Below, piece after piece: positions 49,801-61,909 of a stretch of 64,000 nucleotides of DNA (its first letter is position 1; the number at the start of each line of letters is the position of its first letter). The notes below the pieces were generated by a model that saw only the letters and a list, made by a program, of their open reading frames with translations, had not been told where the DNA came from and did not search any database. The DNA lies in the NCBI RefSeq assembly GCF_003590095.1, contig NC_039481.1:7998001-8062000 (forward strand). Direction: 5' to 3'. The position numbers were made by a program, and so were the translations under genes. Source of the DNA: Trichoplusia ni (lineage: Eukaryota > Arthropoda > Insecta > Lepidoptera > Noctuidae).

Positions 49801-52800
49801 TTGTTTACTTGTCACCGGCGTCCGCCATTTGTGAATCTGAATTTGTTCACCGGTTTGGTATACACGGAATTTTTTCTTAAAGTTTTCTTCTATCATTACC
49901 TATCACGAGTTTTCAGTCTTAATGAACCATGGTTTAGATTTAATACGAAATGTTACGTGTTTAATTCATTGATGTGCTTAAAACAAAGATACAGCTTCGT
50001 CCATTATTGTTATTGTCGCCATTGAAGCAACGGTGTGGCCAAGTAATAAGTGTAAATAAATAATAATTTGCAATGTAATTTTACATGAATATGGTCTTTT
50101 AAGGTAATAAAACTTAGAACCGTAAAATAATCGTCCCTGTTTTTTTTTTACATTTAATAAGCTGAGGATATAATCTAAAACTTAGAGAAGTTGATGGTGC
50201 ATCAACTGTGAATAAAACAAGGTACTCCCTCTCTTCCAGTGGGTGTTCTAAATCGCGACTAGAGCCTTTGTGTCAAGAGGCAGGAGAGCCAAATCTGTAT
50301 AGGCTCCACAGGTCAATGGTCAAGCATGGTTATTACTATCTTATAACCGTTTATGCAAATCAGCGCTTGGAAGACCAGGTCAACTGGTCTCAAGTGTGAC
50401 TGCATTTTCAGATAAAGCATGACTTAGGAGTCACTGCATTACTGAAATTGTTCCGAAACCTGGTTTAAGATATATCCTTGATGAATAAAGGTACTTTGTT
50501 TATGCTGCTTGCCACTTTGTTTATGTAATATTATTAAAGTGTTTCTGTGATGGTAAATTTACTATCATTTGTTAACCAGTCATGATTTTTTTTTATTAAT
50601 TGTATTATACTTGATTTGTAAATGTAATACTAAAATATTAATTAACATACAAGCAAACTTAGTATTATAAGTTTTTCAGCTTCAAAATCCTATGTAAATA
50701 ACTTGATTTTATGACATGTCAACAAACTTAATATCAATATCACAATTATATGCAGGAGATCGATTCTTGTTTGTTTATTTAATTATACATCAACATGAAA
50801 CTGATTCTGAAGAAATTACACTATTTTAGTAATTGTTTTTTGGTTCACTCGGATAAAATTAAAATGTGGTGTTGGATGCATTTCTTTAGAATAAATATAG
50901 CCAACACATTCTTGTTTCATAATGATTAACAATGGATCATGTTACACCTAAGGTATGACTAAATAGCTAACACTGCACTTCATACATGCTAGTTAAACTG
51001 CAGTATGCAACTTGTTGTTAATGTTATGATTAAAAATGTTTTTAAGTAAGCAGTTAACTGGTTATTACAACATTGCTTTATATAAATAAAATAAAAAATT
51101 GGTAAGAAGTTTGTTGTAAGGTTTTGAGGCTTTTACTGTCAGAAACATAGCTTTTGTGTCATTTCAATTTAAGATGAAATAACTTTGTAGGTTTATTTAC
51201 ATTCAAAGTAGTGCATGCTGAGATGATGATTTTTATTCATCTATGTGTTTATTGCAAAAATAATAAAACCATGCTGAAAAATTTTATAAAGCCTTAATAA
51301 CTAAGAAGCTGGAACGATTAGCTTTTTTTATTTATGTAGTAAGTTTGTAATCAATCCATAAATTATTTTATAAATAGAAATAGTTTTTGACACAGATTTT
51401 AATTATGTCTTAAAGTAACATTAGTTGCATGATATGCTTGCACATAATTCTTTTTGATGTTTAATAATTAGACAGCATAATTTAGCTATTGGTGTCCTTA
51501 TTGTACTGTATGATAAAATACTTAAGTTCTCAGGTGTGATATTTCCTCAACCCTGTTTTATTCTTGACAAATAGCAAAATGTTAGTAAATACAAATTTAT
51601 TTTTGTTTGATAATAATATGTTAAGCTCTCATATTTTTTTCTCACACATTGAAGGTGTTGATAACAAGGTGTAAAACTATTTAACAAAAATTTGTTCACA
51701 CAGCTTGTTGATAATAATACATTTCTTTTGAAAATTTAACACTAATATCTTAGTAAATTACAATATGGCCCAGTACTCTTTTCATTTTTCAATAATAGTC
51801 CATTTATTTGTACACTCTGACAAGCTTTTGCATTATAATAATTAGCTGTTATGTCTACAATTACTATTACGAAATATTACTAGAACTGCCTGGCGAAATG
51901 TGGTTGCAATTTCACATCACTTCCAGTTTTTTTGTCATTAAACACACTTTTTCACCTTCAGTGACTAGTGAACTTTAAGTTATACATTTGTAATTTTTTT
52001 TTACACTTATGTTATGAGGTGGTCCTATTACACATACACTATGGTTCAGATGTTTATTTTTTACCATGAAGAATAAAAATGTATATACAATTGGCTAAAA
52101 TAAAATTTCTGAAATAATATTATGGGAGATTATATTTTAATGTTAATAAAATTACTTTGCTATGACTTAAAGAACCACATTTAGTGATTCTTTAAGGGAC
52201 AACTTATTTGTCTCACAAATTCTTGTTTAAAATATCGGATGTTTTATAGTAAAACTGTTTTTTTTTATTTTAAGTTGCTTTATTATGAGATACAGTTATT
52301 CGGCATTTCTTAGTGTGTTATTAAACTACTATATATAGGCTTTTAAATTAATTTTGAAAATAAAATTGTGTTTTCTGTTCAGTGTATATCTTCTATTTGT
52401 TACTATTGTATTAAATGTGATAATAATTGTTGTGTTTAGATTGCACCTGCTGCAAAAAAACTATGGGATAAAGGCCCCGGCGCTGGCGGCGACAGCAAGG
52501 GTCCTCCCCACCTGCCGCCGCTACAGTTGAACCCCGAGCAGATGTGGCGTGATCCGACCTGGTCCGCACAAGGTATGTTACCGTGCGACGCATATGTCGC
52601 AATAACGGCGACAGCTATGACTCAACTCATATTATGTGCAATTTCATTTAAGCAACAAAAAAAAAAAGAATATGAACATTCAACAGAGCTTTGTAATAAT
52701 GAGATAGGGCTGTCGGTAATCGCCATTAGTTACAGGTTTCAGACTAAGAACGCAACCAAAGAAACATGCTTTTGCTACTTAACTGTGTCTCACGAATTGT

Positions 52801-55800
52801 ACATATTGATAATTGGAAGTAGATTTAGTATCTCCTCATTAGTAGGTTCAATGGGTGATTGAGAAGTGAGATTTATTGAAATATATGTATCTATACAAAC
52901 CATCAGAGTAAACTCTTGCCTAAAAGCTAGGCAAAAGGATATTTGTAATAATAATTATTAAATTATGATAAATGGTTTTGATCCAAATAGTAGGTTACTT
53001 GAAGCAGTTAATTTAGAAAACTGTTTCCTTTTATAGCTGTTGAACACAATGTGGGCGTGCCGATGATGGGCACGCGCCGCGGTGTTGCCTTTCCTGGTGG
53101 AGACGCTGGCAGTATCCTGTCGCCCCGAGACACCGCCGGGCTCGGCGTGAAGATGGTTGAATACGTCCTTGGAGGATCGCCTACAGGTATGATCTACGCT
53201 ATTACGCAAATTATATACGACTACTACTATCACATTGTGTACAACTGCCAAAGTTATCTTTTGTGTAATATACCAAAATTACAACAAAAAGAAAAGGTTT
53301 AATAATTTTTGCTTTTCCATAATAATGTGGCACACAAATAGATGTTTTCGGTTCTAGAATTGAAGGAGACGAATAATCGTTCAAGGGTAAATATCACTTT
53401 AATTGGTATTGTATCTGAGAATACCAAAAATATCAGCCCAAATTGTAAGCATGTTTGTAAAATAACAACGAAATATATTGCACATCTGTCACCCGTTTAG
53501 TTGTAAGTCTTTCAAGAAGTAATATATTGCATTATCCATATAACATTATATTAACCTCCATTGTATACAACTTTGTTACAGTTTCATCAAGAATTAATTA
53601 TTCACATCTCGTAGAAGCAGGTGGAGTTGCTACTGGTGGAGAAAAAGTTGCTGGTGTTGTGTCTGGTCTGCGCAGCATGGCTTTAGAGGAGCGCCCTGAA
53701 GATAAGTCGGCTTCGCCGTTTGAAAAGGATCTGCATGAATTGCATGAACATGGATCTCTTCCTAATGGACTCCATAATGGGCAAGAAGACGACAAAGCTT
53801 TTAAGTGAGTTCTTAGTATACTTGACTAATTCAAGCAACTTTAGATTATTATACAAGTATTTAATGTAAACCAAACTGATTTAGACAGTTACCAAACTTA
53901 AGTCCAGTTAATAATAATAGGTAATGAAATTGATGAATCCTTAAAAATATTTATGGCTGCTTATTTGTGATTCGTAATACGCCCTTTTAATGGCACAATC
54001 TTTACAGATTGATGATTTAGTACGCACACTGCCTCATCGTTATCATAATACAGATGACTACGCGTCATAGGTACGTAAGATGGTCGTGAAGGCCACCGAG
54101 TGGCTGGTTGTAAAACGTTCGCGGGAGTGACGGAGGGTCTCGCGGGCAATAACCGCTCGCGGCCGCCGTGGCCTCGCTCAATGCCAAGCTGCCGCTCGCC
54201 GGTCGCCATCGCGCCCCCGAGCAGCGACCACTATACTCGTGTTTTATTGAACGCTCCGTTGCCATGATTCATATGCTAAGTAGGTTTTACACGGTAAAAC
54301 GCTCATGGAATATCTTCAATTTTGAATGATTGTCGTGATATTCAGTTCAGTTAGGTAACTATTAAATGTTTGTGTCTGGGTGGCGCCCTGAATGGTTGGG
54401 ATTCACTATTGTCGGGTCCGCTAGTTATACATTACATTATTATTAATAATTATTAAATTATTTCTTAAATAAATAATTTTACAACAAAACAGTATAGTAG
54501 TAAATATAACATAGCTTTTCAATCTGTTAATAGGTACGGTGACGACGATAGTTAGGTAATAAAATATTTTCGACACGGGATTGCGAATTTGCAACCCCTA
54601 TGCAGGAAAACCAACATTTTATAAATAAGATTTCATAAACCACGAAGCAACTTTGAGAATATGCACAAGTCGAAGTGATCAGGATTTAATTGTGTTCCTC
54701 GCTGTGCAGCCGCACGCCGGGCTCGCGGCAGCCGTCGCCGGCGGAGGAGGAGGCGGGCGGCGGCGTGCGCAACGGCGAGGCGCCCGCCTTCCCGCTGCTG
54801 CCGCCGCACGCGCTGCCGCAGCCGCAGCCGCAGCCGCTGCACCATCTGCCGCATCTCTCGCACCCACAGGTACTCAACACGACACACCCATTCCTACAGA
54901 AACCCTATAAGTTGCGGAATATCAACTTCATGTACCATTTTTGATTCTGTTACAGCATCATCCAGGAATGTTAGGCGTGGCTCCTTTGCAAGGTCTGCCT
55001 CATCCTCAACATCCACAAATACATCCTGGTTAGTGTTAAAGCCAAAATATTTTCTTTTCTTTTGTAATATGATGAACTGTATTGATAAAGTGAATTAATT
55101 TCAGGTATGACTCTAAACGACTCCATGAATCAACACATTGAGCTCGTTTTACAAATGGAACAGCATCCACAATTTGATAACAACAGTTTCGCAAGCACAC
55201 AACAGGTTAGTATTTTACAATAAATATTAGTATGTGCTTGTACTGTGAGGTTTTGGGTGTGTCGCTTATGCAAATGATATCTTTAAAACAATAGTACCAG
55301 ATTTTTTAAAGATTAAATCCCAATACCGATGACGACTAGCTTTAAAAATTAAAAGCGTCCTTTAGTCAGCAGACAATAAAAAAAAAATAACACATGTATT
55401 TTTATGTAAACAATAAAAAATGTTGACTTGCCAAGTTACAATTTCGCAAAATGTATACACAGAAGACAGTATGTTCAGTTGTATATGTCACAATTTTATG
55501 TTTGTGAGATAAGAGAAAAAAGAATACGTTTATATTATTATTCGATGTCCTATCTGACAGACAACAAAAAGTTTTCAAAAGGAAAGTGGTAAACTATCCT
55601 TAAAAATGGATTTATTTGGTTAATCTAAAAATTCTTAAGGTTGTTACCTGTAAGAGACCCTAACCTAATGCTTCTCTTGCATTAAATTAAATCAATAAAT
55701 AAAGGTCATTGGGCGTAATCCGACCCGGTCGCGGACATGAATGAAATTGATATAGAATGAAAGAGTATATTAATTTCTCTTAAAATTACATAAGGTTTTT

Positions 55801-56676
55801 TTTTAATCCATGGGAGAACAAAGTTACAATCAGAAATATTTCATAAGTTCATCACAGTCCTTTGTTGTTTTTCGTTGTGATCTATGTGTTTATCGGTTAT
55901 TTTTTGTTTTCAACGACTACTATTACCTAATCTAACCTAAGCACGTTTACTGTACCTGATTGTTTGCTGTTTCGGTTGGAATTTGATTAACATGGATAAA
56001 CCTAATAATCGTGTAGTCTGTACCAGAGCTGTGTTACGGCGCAGAAAACACGAGGTAAGTTTTGTATTAACATGCGTTATTAGTTTTGTCTATCCTAAAT
56101 GCAGTTTATTATTTAAAAAGTAAACACGTTATTTTATTTAACCGCGTGAGTCTGCAATGACCATTTAACCCGTTATGATATTGCCCTGCGGTATTTTTAG
56201 ATGAAATTACAATATATATTGATCGCGCCGAATAATTAATATGAAATATGTATAAGTTTTTTTTTTAATACTCCCATATCCCTCAGGAAAGCGACTATTA
56301 CCATGATGGCTAGACACATTTCATCTGTATATCCTCACAATTTCATCTCTGCCCGCCGTGGGTTTTTCTCCCATACTATTTGCCTTTTATAACAGTTCTA
56401 TACCGGTGTTGGTTTTCGCCCGATTACAAGAATTTCATTTGACAATGACAGTTGAAATTGAAAGCCGCGGAAGTAGCGACATTATGAGAATGTGAGATAA
56501 ACGCATGATGTCCTGTGCAGTACGGCGGCGGCGTGAGCGGCGTGGGCGGCGTGGGCGGCGCGAGCGGCGGGCCGGCGGGCGGCGTGGGGGGCGCGCCCGC
56601 CAGCCTCGTCAACGGCGCCTCCGTCGTGCAGCAGGCGCCCGACTCCTCGCAGCACCACCAGCCCTTCGACGTGCAG
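43824..56676 (+). CDS. pum: Pumilio translational repressor, N-terminal half (continues beyond the window)
   Basis: Coding exons 43824-44039, 44254-44742, 52440-52572, 53037-53186, 53582-53804, 54710-54869, 54956-55028, 55105-55205 and 56521-56676 join in frame for 567 residues. Landmarks shared with insect and vertebrate Pumilio: VHYVFQRE, KQRWAVGDD, NPDKWKNTNPM, AAKKLWDKG, ILSPRDTAGLGVKMVEYVL, NRTPGSRQPSPAEE (across the exon 5/6 junction) and HHQPFDVQ. Pumilio binds UGUANAUA-type sites in mRNA 3' UTRs through a C-terminal PUF domain and represses translation with Nanos and Brat; that domain is not in this window. The N-terminal region seen here carries the low-complexity repression domains. 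An in-frame second ATG at 43848 (MKWPG) has a better context and may be the true start. Intron 2 is 7.7 kb and the last intron exceeds 7.3 kb. Confidence 0.95.
46342..46544 (-). mobile_element. Helitron-like short element, family A
   Basis: Reverse copy of the 2118-2327 element: begins CTAGCATTTCGCCCGTG after an A and ends AATATTAGTAGGGA before a T. In pumilio intron 2. Confidence 0.65.
46772..47020 (+). mobile_element. Helitron-like short element, family C
   Basis: TCTAATATATAAAATTCCCG at the left and GGGTCAGCTAG at the right, between A and T. Same ends as 9193-9458. Confidence 0.7.
48541..48862 (-). mobile_element. Degraded Helitron-like remnant
   Basis: Starts with a family B-like head (cagttgcccgcaactgggtc) and ends with the family A tail in reverse (cgcatttataatattagtat). 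It retains the internal accaaatttcataac. Too diverged to fix exact ends. Confidence 0.4.
49400..49636 (+). promoter_or_regulatory. pum: Internal pumilio promoter / 5' UTR region
   Basis: This is the leader before the alternative first exon. CpG-containing sequence (gcaggcgctgtggtcggcgt) lies about 235 bp upstream of the ATG at 49637. No stop-free coding extension upstream and no acceptor suggest transcription starts in this region. Boundaries are approximate. Confidence 0.4.
49637..49696 (+). CDS. pum: Alternative first coding exon of pumilio
   Basis: A 20-codon frame starts at ATG 49637 (MKPLSDFFFETDVK...) and ends at a consensus donor GTGAGT in phase 0. The acceptor of pumilio exon 3 at 52440 is also phase 0, so it can splice directly there, giving an isoform that lacks the first 235 residues of the long form. 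Insect and vertebrate pumilio genes are known to use alternative 5' ends, which supports this reading. It could instead belong to an unrelated nested transcript, though none is visible. Confidence 0.6.
55992..56054 (+). other. Orphan ATG mini-exon in pumilio intron 8
   Basis: ATG starts 21 codons (MDKPNNRVVCTRAVLRRRKHE), very basic, ending exactly at a consensus donor GTAAGT in phase 0. The pumilio reading frame does not need it, and there is no acceptor directly before it. It may be the first exon of a nested or transposon-derived gene, or chance. Confidence 0.25.
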
Positions 56677-57176
56677 GTCAGTCACACTCAGCCGCACGAA
56701 GCTAGTCTGCACAGCTGACTGCGCTACGCACTTGTTGCTCGTCAACTACAAATGGGTGTTATGCACAGCTGGACACATGTACCTGCGATACCGAATAGTA
56801 CACACTACATTTTTTTAACTCGATAGTAACCAAACGAGACAAGGACGACCCGCTGGTCACGACTGAGTTAAGTTTAATTCAAATATTCGAGGGATTTAAT
56901 ATCCTTGCCATGAGCTAGCGCGGGCAATTCATCTTCCTTCACCTTCCTTTTCTACGTGTAAAAACAGTCCAGATATACCAGAACTGCCTGAAGACCAGTG
57001 TAATTCCATTGTAGTCTTTACAAAAAAAAAATAAGTTGATTGTCACGTGTACTCTCCAATAAGATTTTTTCATTTATTTCATTCTGAAGCTATTCGTTGA
57101 CAATCAATACTTACACACTCAAACTCGTCTGGTACTTTCGTCATTTCATTGACTGTTTAATTATTATTATTACATA

Positions 57177-57402
57177 CTAGCTTTTCGACCGCGGCTTCGC
57201 CCGCGTCGAGGTCGGTTATATCGCGTTTCCAAGAGAACTCTTCAAAAGTCCGAGATAAAAACTATCCTATGTTCTTTCTCAAGGTCAACTCTATCTCTGT
57301 ACCAAATTTCATTAAAATTGTTCAGTGGTTTAGACGTGAAAGTGTAACGGACAGACAGACAGACAGACAGAGTTACATTCGCATTTATAATATTAGTAGG
57401 GA
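57177..57402 (-). mobile_element. Helitron-like short element, family A
   Basis: CTAGCTTTTCGACCGCGGC at the left (after A) and AATATTAGTAGGGA at the right (before T), with an (ACAG)n run near the right end. Reverse of the copy at 2118-2327. Confidence 0.65.
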
Positions 57403-58247
57403 TTTTACACTTGTGCACTCGTCACTTATCGGCGAAATAGCTATTTCGGAACTTCAATAATAGGGTATCGTCAGATAACTTTTATCTGAGGAATAAATAT
57501 GGCTGTTTGACATATTTTCTATACGAAATCTGTCAAAACGTCAAACATATTCGTCGAATAAAAGTTATTTGGCGATTGAAAAATCGGCCCTAAATCTGAT
57601 AATATAAATATGTTAAGGCTCTCATTCAGATTTCCAAAAAATATTGACTAAGTATTTTTTGTTAGGAAAACAAAATTTTGGAAGATAAAAGCACTTAAAT
57701 ATGGTAGTGGGGCTAGGTGGCCGTACCTGACAGTAAAAATGGTACTGGTAAGTGACGTCACACGAGATTATTGATCGATCACCCTTAATTTATGATTACG
57801 AGATAAAAAATATGTAAACAGCTTTTTTTCGCCAAACACTCTGTTGGGATCCAAAGAATATAATGTACAGTTCTATCTTTATGAAAAGTTTCAAAAACGT
57901 ATACCTGGTGTGGTGCCTTTTCAGCGGAAAGTCCTTTTGTCCTTTATGTCATTGTTTTTAATTGGGCATGCCACCCTGTAATTACACAATGGTTTTTGCG
58001 TAAAGGGTTACATTCTTGACACTTTACATTAAAGTTAAATTATTACAGTTTCAACTGTATTAAATTTAACATACTGTGCCACTAAGTTAACAGGATAAAT
58101 TCAAAGAATGGGAATCAAGATATTGTTTTATAGCAACTATCTTCCAAAAGAAATGGCAGACAATATAGTTCAATTAACTTTTCGGTAAATTACACATACA
58201 ATTACTTGTATTAAATACATTACCACAAAAATATATAGAGGTGAAAA

Positions 58248-58528
58248 TCTAATATATAAAATTCCCCTGTCACGATGTTAAGTTACCGTACTCCTCCGAA
58301 ACGGTTCGACCGATTCTTATGAAATTTTGTATACATATTGGGTAGGTCTGAGAATAGAACATCATCTATTTTTCATATCCCTAAGTGTTAAGGGTTGCTC
58401 AGACTAAAAAAAAATATTTTATTTTTTGGACGAACTTTTTTGTTTTTATTTTTTTATAATGTGGCACTAAAAATACATACAACTAGCAATAATTTTTTAG
58501 GCAAAACAACGTTTGCTGGGTCAGCTAG
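58248..58528 (+). mobile_element. Helitron-like short element, family C
   Basis: TCTAATATATAAAATTCCC to GGGTCAGCTAG between A and T. Third copy of the family in the window. Confidence 0.7.
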
Positions 58529-59315
58529 TTGTCATATAAGATCACTGAAAAATAAAAATCGTAGTATGTCAGTTATTGCTTTAATCCGAATTGGTAGGTT
58601 GGTGATTTTGATCTGCGGATTTCACCTAGGAGCCAACTCGCCTAATGCTAATGGTAAAAAAAATATGTTAAAGTACTTATAGCAAAAATGAAATTAATAG
58701 ATTTAAAAACTTAAAACCCACGTTTTTAAACGTGGCAAAATGGATAGATTTGCGTTATTGGGGAAAGTTCTTTAATTCGGTGCTCAAAAGTGGCATTATA
58801 ACCGAGGTCTGATTTAAACACTATCATTACAATATATGTTTTTTAGACTGCATTCGCAATATAAAGAGATTAAGCCTATCCATATCCTCCCCCGAGGGAC
58901 ACTGTCCATAAGGATTCCCCCGCCTTAACGAAAAAAGGTATTTCTTTCTACATGCAAAAATAGCGCGACACTTAGAGAGAACTAAGAATATTATTTTTGT
59001 CAACCATAGTTACACGCGTATGATGTTGAGCTCATTTCGTAATGTTTTAAGTTGAAAATTTTCTCCTATTTGTTTTCATGACAAAAGCTAGTGTAAATGG
59101 TCAATGGTGCACAACATTTGTCCAGTAAATGATCGATATAGAGCAGAAAATATAGGCACTTTATACTAACACAACAAAACTACTAGTGCTCTCTCCGTTG
59201 TGTTAGTTATCGAGTATGGTATTATTCTAGATAGAATTGAGGTATTTTATTTGTTTTTCTGATGTCCAATCGGGGTCATGTCTGCTGTCGTAGTTAATTT
59301 AGTAGATATTATATA

Positions 59316-59540
59316 AAGTCAAAATCAAATTCTTTATTTCAATTAGACCAGTATATAGTACTTTTGAACGTCAAAACAATTTATGTATGAATAATATTAA
59401 AAACTAGTGAGCCTGTCGGTCAGTCTCCTATTGAAGCTAGCGCTCGTTCGGCAGGTAGATTCTCATGGAGAAGAACGAGCAAGAAACTCCGTGGTTACTC
59501 TTTTTCACTGCCATACAATAATTATCTGGGTTAAAATATT
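59316..59540. mobile_element. LINE 3'-end fragment
   Basis: Starts aaagtcaaaatcaaattctt, continues through acttttgaacgtcaaaac and gagaagaacgagcaagaaac, and ends near actgccatacaata. This order is familiar from 3' UTR tails of lepidopteran non-LTR retrotransposons. No reverse-transcriptase frame is present. Orientation was not fixed. Confidence 0.45.
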
Positions 59541-60454
59541 ATGGTCGTATAATTTAGTAGACATAATTACTGCATAATTTTTGTAGTAGTTTAGAAATAA
59601 AATGTCGAAACAAAGCTATCGCGGATCTTACATGCCGAATGAAAACAGTGTATGTCATGACATGTTGTGAGAAAACAATTAGTTTCCATGTGAAACTCTG
59701 GCCTATTAGCTGCACATTTTTTCTTAACATCTAGACTTTCTATGCTGTTAACATTTGATATTGCTCCCATTGCTCGATTGTCAGCTCACATCTTTTAGTA
59801 TTTTATGCATTCGAAATGAACCGGCAAACGTTGTCCAGCCTTGTAAATTATTTTGATCATCTGAACTTACATAGGACTGATGAGGGTTGTCCTACAAAGA
59901 TGCAATAAAATCATGAAGTCGACTGCTTCTAAGAAATTCGAAAACTAACTCTGACATTAATGTTTTATTTGTTCCACATACCTGTTTCTTAGATTCTGTA
60001 TCCCAAGATTAGCTAAAAATCTTCTTTAAATATTACAGGGTTCCACAATAGTTATTTCAGGGTGTGATATATGGTGTGACGGATTAGAATAAAAAAGGTG
60101 ATTTGTTAATTTGCCTAACATAAAAAAAATATGTTTTTAAGAAGAATTTGCCATACCTAGGAGATTTTAGAGCAATTCAGTAAATGAAATAATAATAATA
60201 TTTATTTTGTTTAATATAATTTAGGCATGTTCATGTACAACATAAAGAAGTGTAGTGATCCTAGAAAAGGCAATTAAATAATGATATGGCTGTTCTACAA
60301 AACTGATATACATAATATATACTTAGCATGGTGATAAATTCTGTCAATAGTTTATATGAAATAGTTATATATGAAAAGAAAGTTGAAAAGAAATGTACAC
60401 TTAAATTTTATTTAGATTATTCGAATTGCCCACCTCTATTTTGAAAACAGGCCC

Positions 60455-60601
60455 TTAATCTACGCGGCCAGTTATCGATCGCAGCACGCAGCACGCACTA
60501 CATCATATCCATTTCTGATGAGGTTTAGTGCAGAGTTTCTCCTCCTAATATTGCCAAATCTTGTAATCCACTGTGTTTAGATCTGGACTAGAAGGGGGCC
60601 A
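60455..60601 (-). pseudogene. Mariner-type transposase C-terminal fragment, degraded
   Basis: On the minus strand the frame reads WPPSSPDLNTVDYKIWQY, then an in-frame TAG, then EEKLCTKPHQKW, another stop, and a region ending ITGRVD and TAA. WPP-SPDLNPVDY is the signature around the third catalytic Asp of mariner (IS630/Tc1) transposases. Two stops within about 50 codons and no upstream frame show it is dead. It lies in the pumilio intron. Confidence 0.75.
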
Positions 60602-61156
60602 GTATTCATGCTGGAAGTAGAAGTACGAACAAGGAGACGACGAGAGAAGGAACTAGCTAGTATTAATATACTTTTAGCATTCCTTCAATCAAATAGTAGT
60701 CACATTTCATTTTCAAAACCCAATACTTTCTTGCTTCCATCGTATACATGCTAATGGATGATAATGTTATAATAGAGAACATTATGTAACCTGTCCATAC
60801 GTTCATCCCGTCTCCTGGTTTATGAGACTGACCTAATTTAATTTTTTAGGTATTTTAAGTATAGTCAGTACAGTTTGAGTCAACTTGTTGTCATAAAACA
60901 AACAAAAACCGGCTAATAGGTATGATGACAATTTTTTTTTGCAGTGTCCGTTTTGTAGTTTTTTGTATAATAATGGATACGTTACGGAAAACATAAACGC
61001 AGTGACGTCACGATTGAATCTTTTTATACCCAGTCATCATCCCCATTGCCAGTTGGACTCGCGACGACGGTCCCGTTCAAAGAGGCTAAATAATTTGCCA
61101 AAAATCTTTGGACACCCATCGAACTTAATTGCCAGCTGTAATTTAAACTTATTTTT

Positions 61157-61909
61157 AGGGTTCCGTACCTCAAAAGGAAAAAACGGAACCCTTATAGGAT
61201 CACTTTGTTGTCCGTCTGTCCGTCCGTCTGTCCGTCCGTCCGTCCGTCCGTCTGTCAAGACCCTTTTTCTCGGGAACGCGTGGAGGTATGAAGCTGAAAT
61301 TTATATCAATTACTCAGGTCTACTGTCCCTTGAAGCTGTGAAAAAATCAAACTTCTAAGGCAACGCAATCAAAAGATACAGCCGTTTATGCCGCAAATTT
61401 TCGACACTTGCAAGGGAATCAAAACCTACAGGGTGCTTCCCGTGAACTCAGAATCTTGAAATTTGGTACGAAGCAACGTCTTATACCATAGATAAAGGAA
61501 AAATTACAAAAACCATAAATTTTTAGTTACATCACATAATATTTTTTTTTTTAATAATTTTAAACTTACTACCTATTTCCTCATAAACGCGTAGAGGTAT
61601 TAAATTGAAATTCATACCAAATACTCAGGTCTATAATACCTTTAAGCTGTAACAAAATCAAACTTCTATGTCAACGCAATCAAAAGAAACAGCAATTTAA
61701 GCTGCATATTTTGAAACTCGCAAGTACTCGCAAGGGAATCAAAACCTAAAGGGTACTTCCAGTCGACCTAGAATCCTGAAATTTGGCACGAAGCAACGTT
61801 TTATAGCACACATAAAGGAAAAATTCCGAAAACCTTAAATTTTTAGTTACATCATCAGGTTTGTACGGAACCCTCGGTGCGCGAGTCTGACTCGCACTTG
61901 GCCGGTTTT
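61157..61909. mobile_element. Repeat bounded by AGGGTTCCGTAC inverted ends with internal duplication
   Basis: Opens AGGGTTCCGTACCTCAAAAG and closes TTGTACGGAACCCTCGG followed by gagtctgactcgcacttggc, a sequence familiar from many lepidopteran introns. A (TCYG)n microsatellite fills 61209-61258. The body contains two related units of about 280 bp (61261-61540 and 61579-61855) sharing ctcaggtct, aatcaaacttct, aacgcaatcaaaag, aagggaatcaaaacct and ttttagttacatca. No coding potential. Confidence 0.6.

Larger units (their letters stand above)
44743..52439 (+). other. Pumilio intron 2 with repeats
   Basis: 7.7 kb of mostly AT-rich sequence. It contains an alternative first exon (49637-49696), Helitron-like elements at 46342-46544 and 46772-47020, a composite family A/B remnant at 48541-48862, and an unexplained Pro-rich frame at 47873-48268. 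Stretches 44820-46320 and 50420-52430 show nothing recognisable. Confidence 0.55.

Noticed and set aside
54065..54265. A GC-rich 66-codon minus-strand frame in a pumilio intron
   Set aside because: No splice sites, no recognisable domain, and overlapping frames of similar length; treated as intronic sequence.
61209..61258. A short tandem array that might suggest CRISPR-like repeats
   Set aside because: It is a 4-bp microsatellite (TCYG) without spacers, within a eukaryotic transposable element.
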